Assembly: GCA_039916485.1 (NCBI GenBank) | Contig: JBDSLH010000016.1 | Span: 1-11,595 of the forward strand | Direction: 5' to 3' | DNA: 11,595 bases | DNA from: JAPUDQ01 sp039916485 | GTDB taxonomy: Bacteria > Patescibacteriota > Saccharimonadia > Saccharimonadales > Saccharimonadaceae | Shown: positions 11,268 to 11,595 of the stretch, piece after piece | Layout: each line of letters opens with the position of its first letter | Numbering within the stretch: position 1 is the stretch's first letter | The notes under the pieces: generated by a model | What the model was told of the DNA's origin: nothing | Databases searched by the model: none | Seen by the model: the letters and a program-made list of their open reading frames with translations, nothing else | Position numbers and translations under genes: made by a program

Positions 11268-11595
11268 ATGACAAGACAGCATCTAATTATTACGCTTATC
11301 GCCATCTTTACGTTGATTGTGTTCGTCTTTGTGGCCGAGCTCGTGTACGTAAAATATAACGGCACATTTGTTCCTGCGCCGACGATATCTCGAGAATACC
11401 CTACTATGGGCTCAGGCAAACCTATAAAATATATCGTCATGGGAGATAGCACATCGATCAGCCAGGGGAGCGAATATAAAGACGGCTATGCAGTCGCAAG
11501 CGCACAGCATCTCGCACAAATATATACAGTTTCGATGCTCAACGTCGGAGTGTCGGGCGCGACAGCTAAAACTGTGCGAGACGACCAGTTACCTA
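11268..11595 (+). CDS. Membrane-anchored SGNH/GDSL hydrolase, 5' part only
   Basis: The first 109 residues are visible and the frame is open at the window edge. Residues 6-26 (LIITLIAIFTLIVFVFVAELV) form one N-terminal membrane helix; no lipobox is seen, so it is probably an anchored, extracytoplasmic enzyme. Block I of the SGNH fold follows: YIVMGDSTSISQG (55-67), with GDS at 59-61 giving the nucleophile Ser61 (GDSTS for the usual GDSLS), and block II is NVGVSGATA (92-100) with its Gly. The Asn and SxxH blocks lie beyond the window. Family members are lipases, esterases or polysaccharide O-acetyl esterases. The start codon follows a leaderless promoter. Confidence 0.88.
   Translation, partial: MTRQHLIITLIAIFTLIVFVFVAELVYVKYNGTFVPAPTISREYPTMGSGKPIKYIVMGDSTSISQGSEYKDGYAVASAQHLAQIYTVSMLNVGVSGATAKTVRDDQLP

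Noticed and set aside
11020..11271. 83-aa plus-strand reading frame
   Set aside because: No SD or leaderless promoter, no recognisable domain; it overlaps the CPKCGH frame and runs into the SGNH hydrolase start region.

Overview
The window looks like accessory DNA from a small-genome bacterium, most likely Candidatus Saccharibacteria or another Patescibacteria/CPR lineage. This is inferred from compact single-domain genes, a DUF5679 zinc-ribbon gene, A+T-rich DNA with the standard stop codons, and promoters that place the start codon at the predicted first transcribed base. No ribosomal or tRNA gene is present to confirm the taxonomy.

Layout. Positions 1-160 hold a GC-rich multi-hairpin region, a short repeat and a terminator. 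From about 99 to 6871 the DNA is split into modules by eight copies of a diverged 25-29 bp repeat that starts GTTCTAAG or GTTTAAG and usually ends CACCA. Modules in order: serine hydrolase; RBBP9/YdeN hydrolase + PNPOx-like + YdjC/ChbG deacetylase; an orphan 107-aa protein; a copper operon (DUF4396, CsoR, DUF305) with a CsoR-type operator lying on its own start codon; a minus-strand 47-aa membrane peptide with a good promoter; a HAD phosphatase; and a dihydrofolate reductase-like protein. After the last repeat (6843-6871) come a VOC protein, two DUF1801 genes, a second VOC protein, an alpha/beta hydrolase and DUF5679, without further repeats. A bidirectional terminator separates these from a convergent minus-strand TIM-barrel-like protein of unknown function. 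The right edge holds a possible 30-aa CxxC peptide and the 5' part of a membrane-anchored SGNH hydrolase.

How it works together. Most modules are self-contained: repeat, intrinsic terminator, extended -10 promoter (TGN-TATNNT), then one gene or a short operon. First genes are leaderless or nearly so, while genes inside operons have Shine-Dalgarno sequences or overlap the previous stop codon. The only evident pathway is copper sensing and handling. The rest reads as a collection of unrelated small enzymes (hydrolases, VOC, DUF1801, reductase, HAD), the cargo typical of cassette-like or accreted islands. No recombinase, transposase, canonical attC site or CRISPR array is visible, so the mobility idea rests on the repeats and cargo alone.
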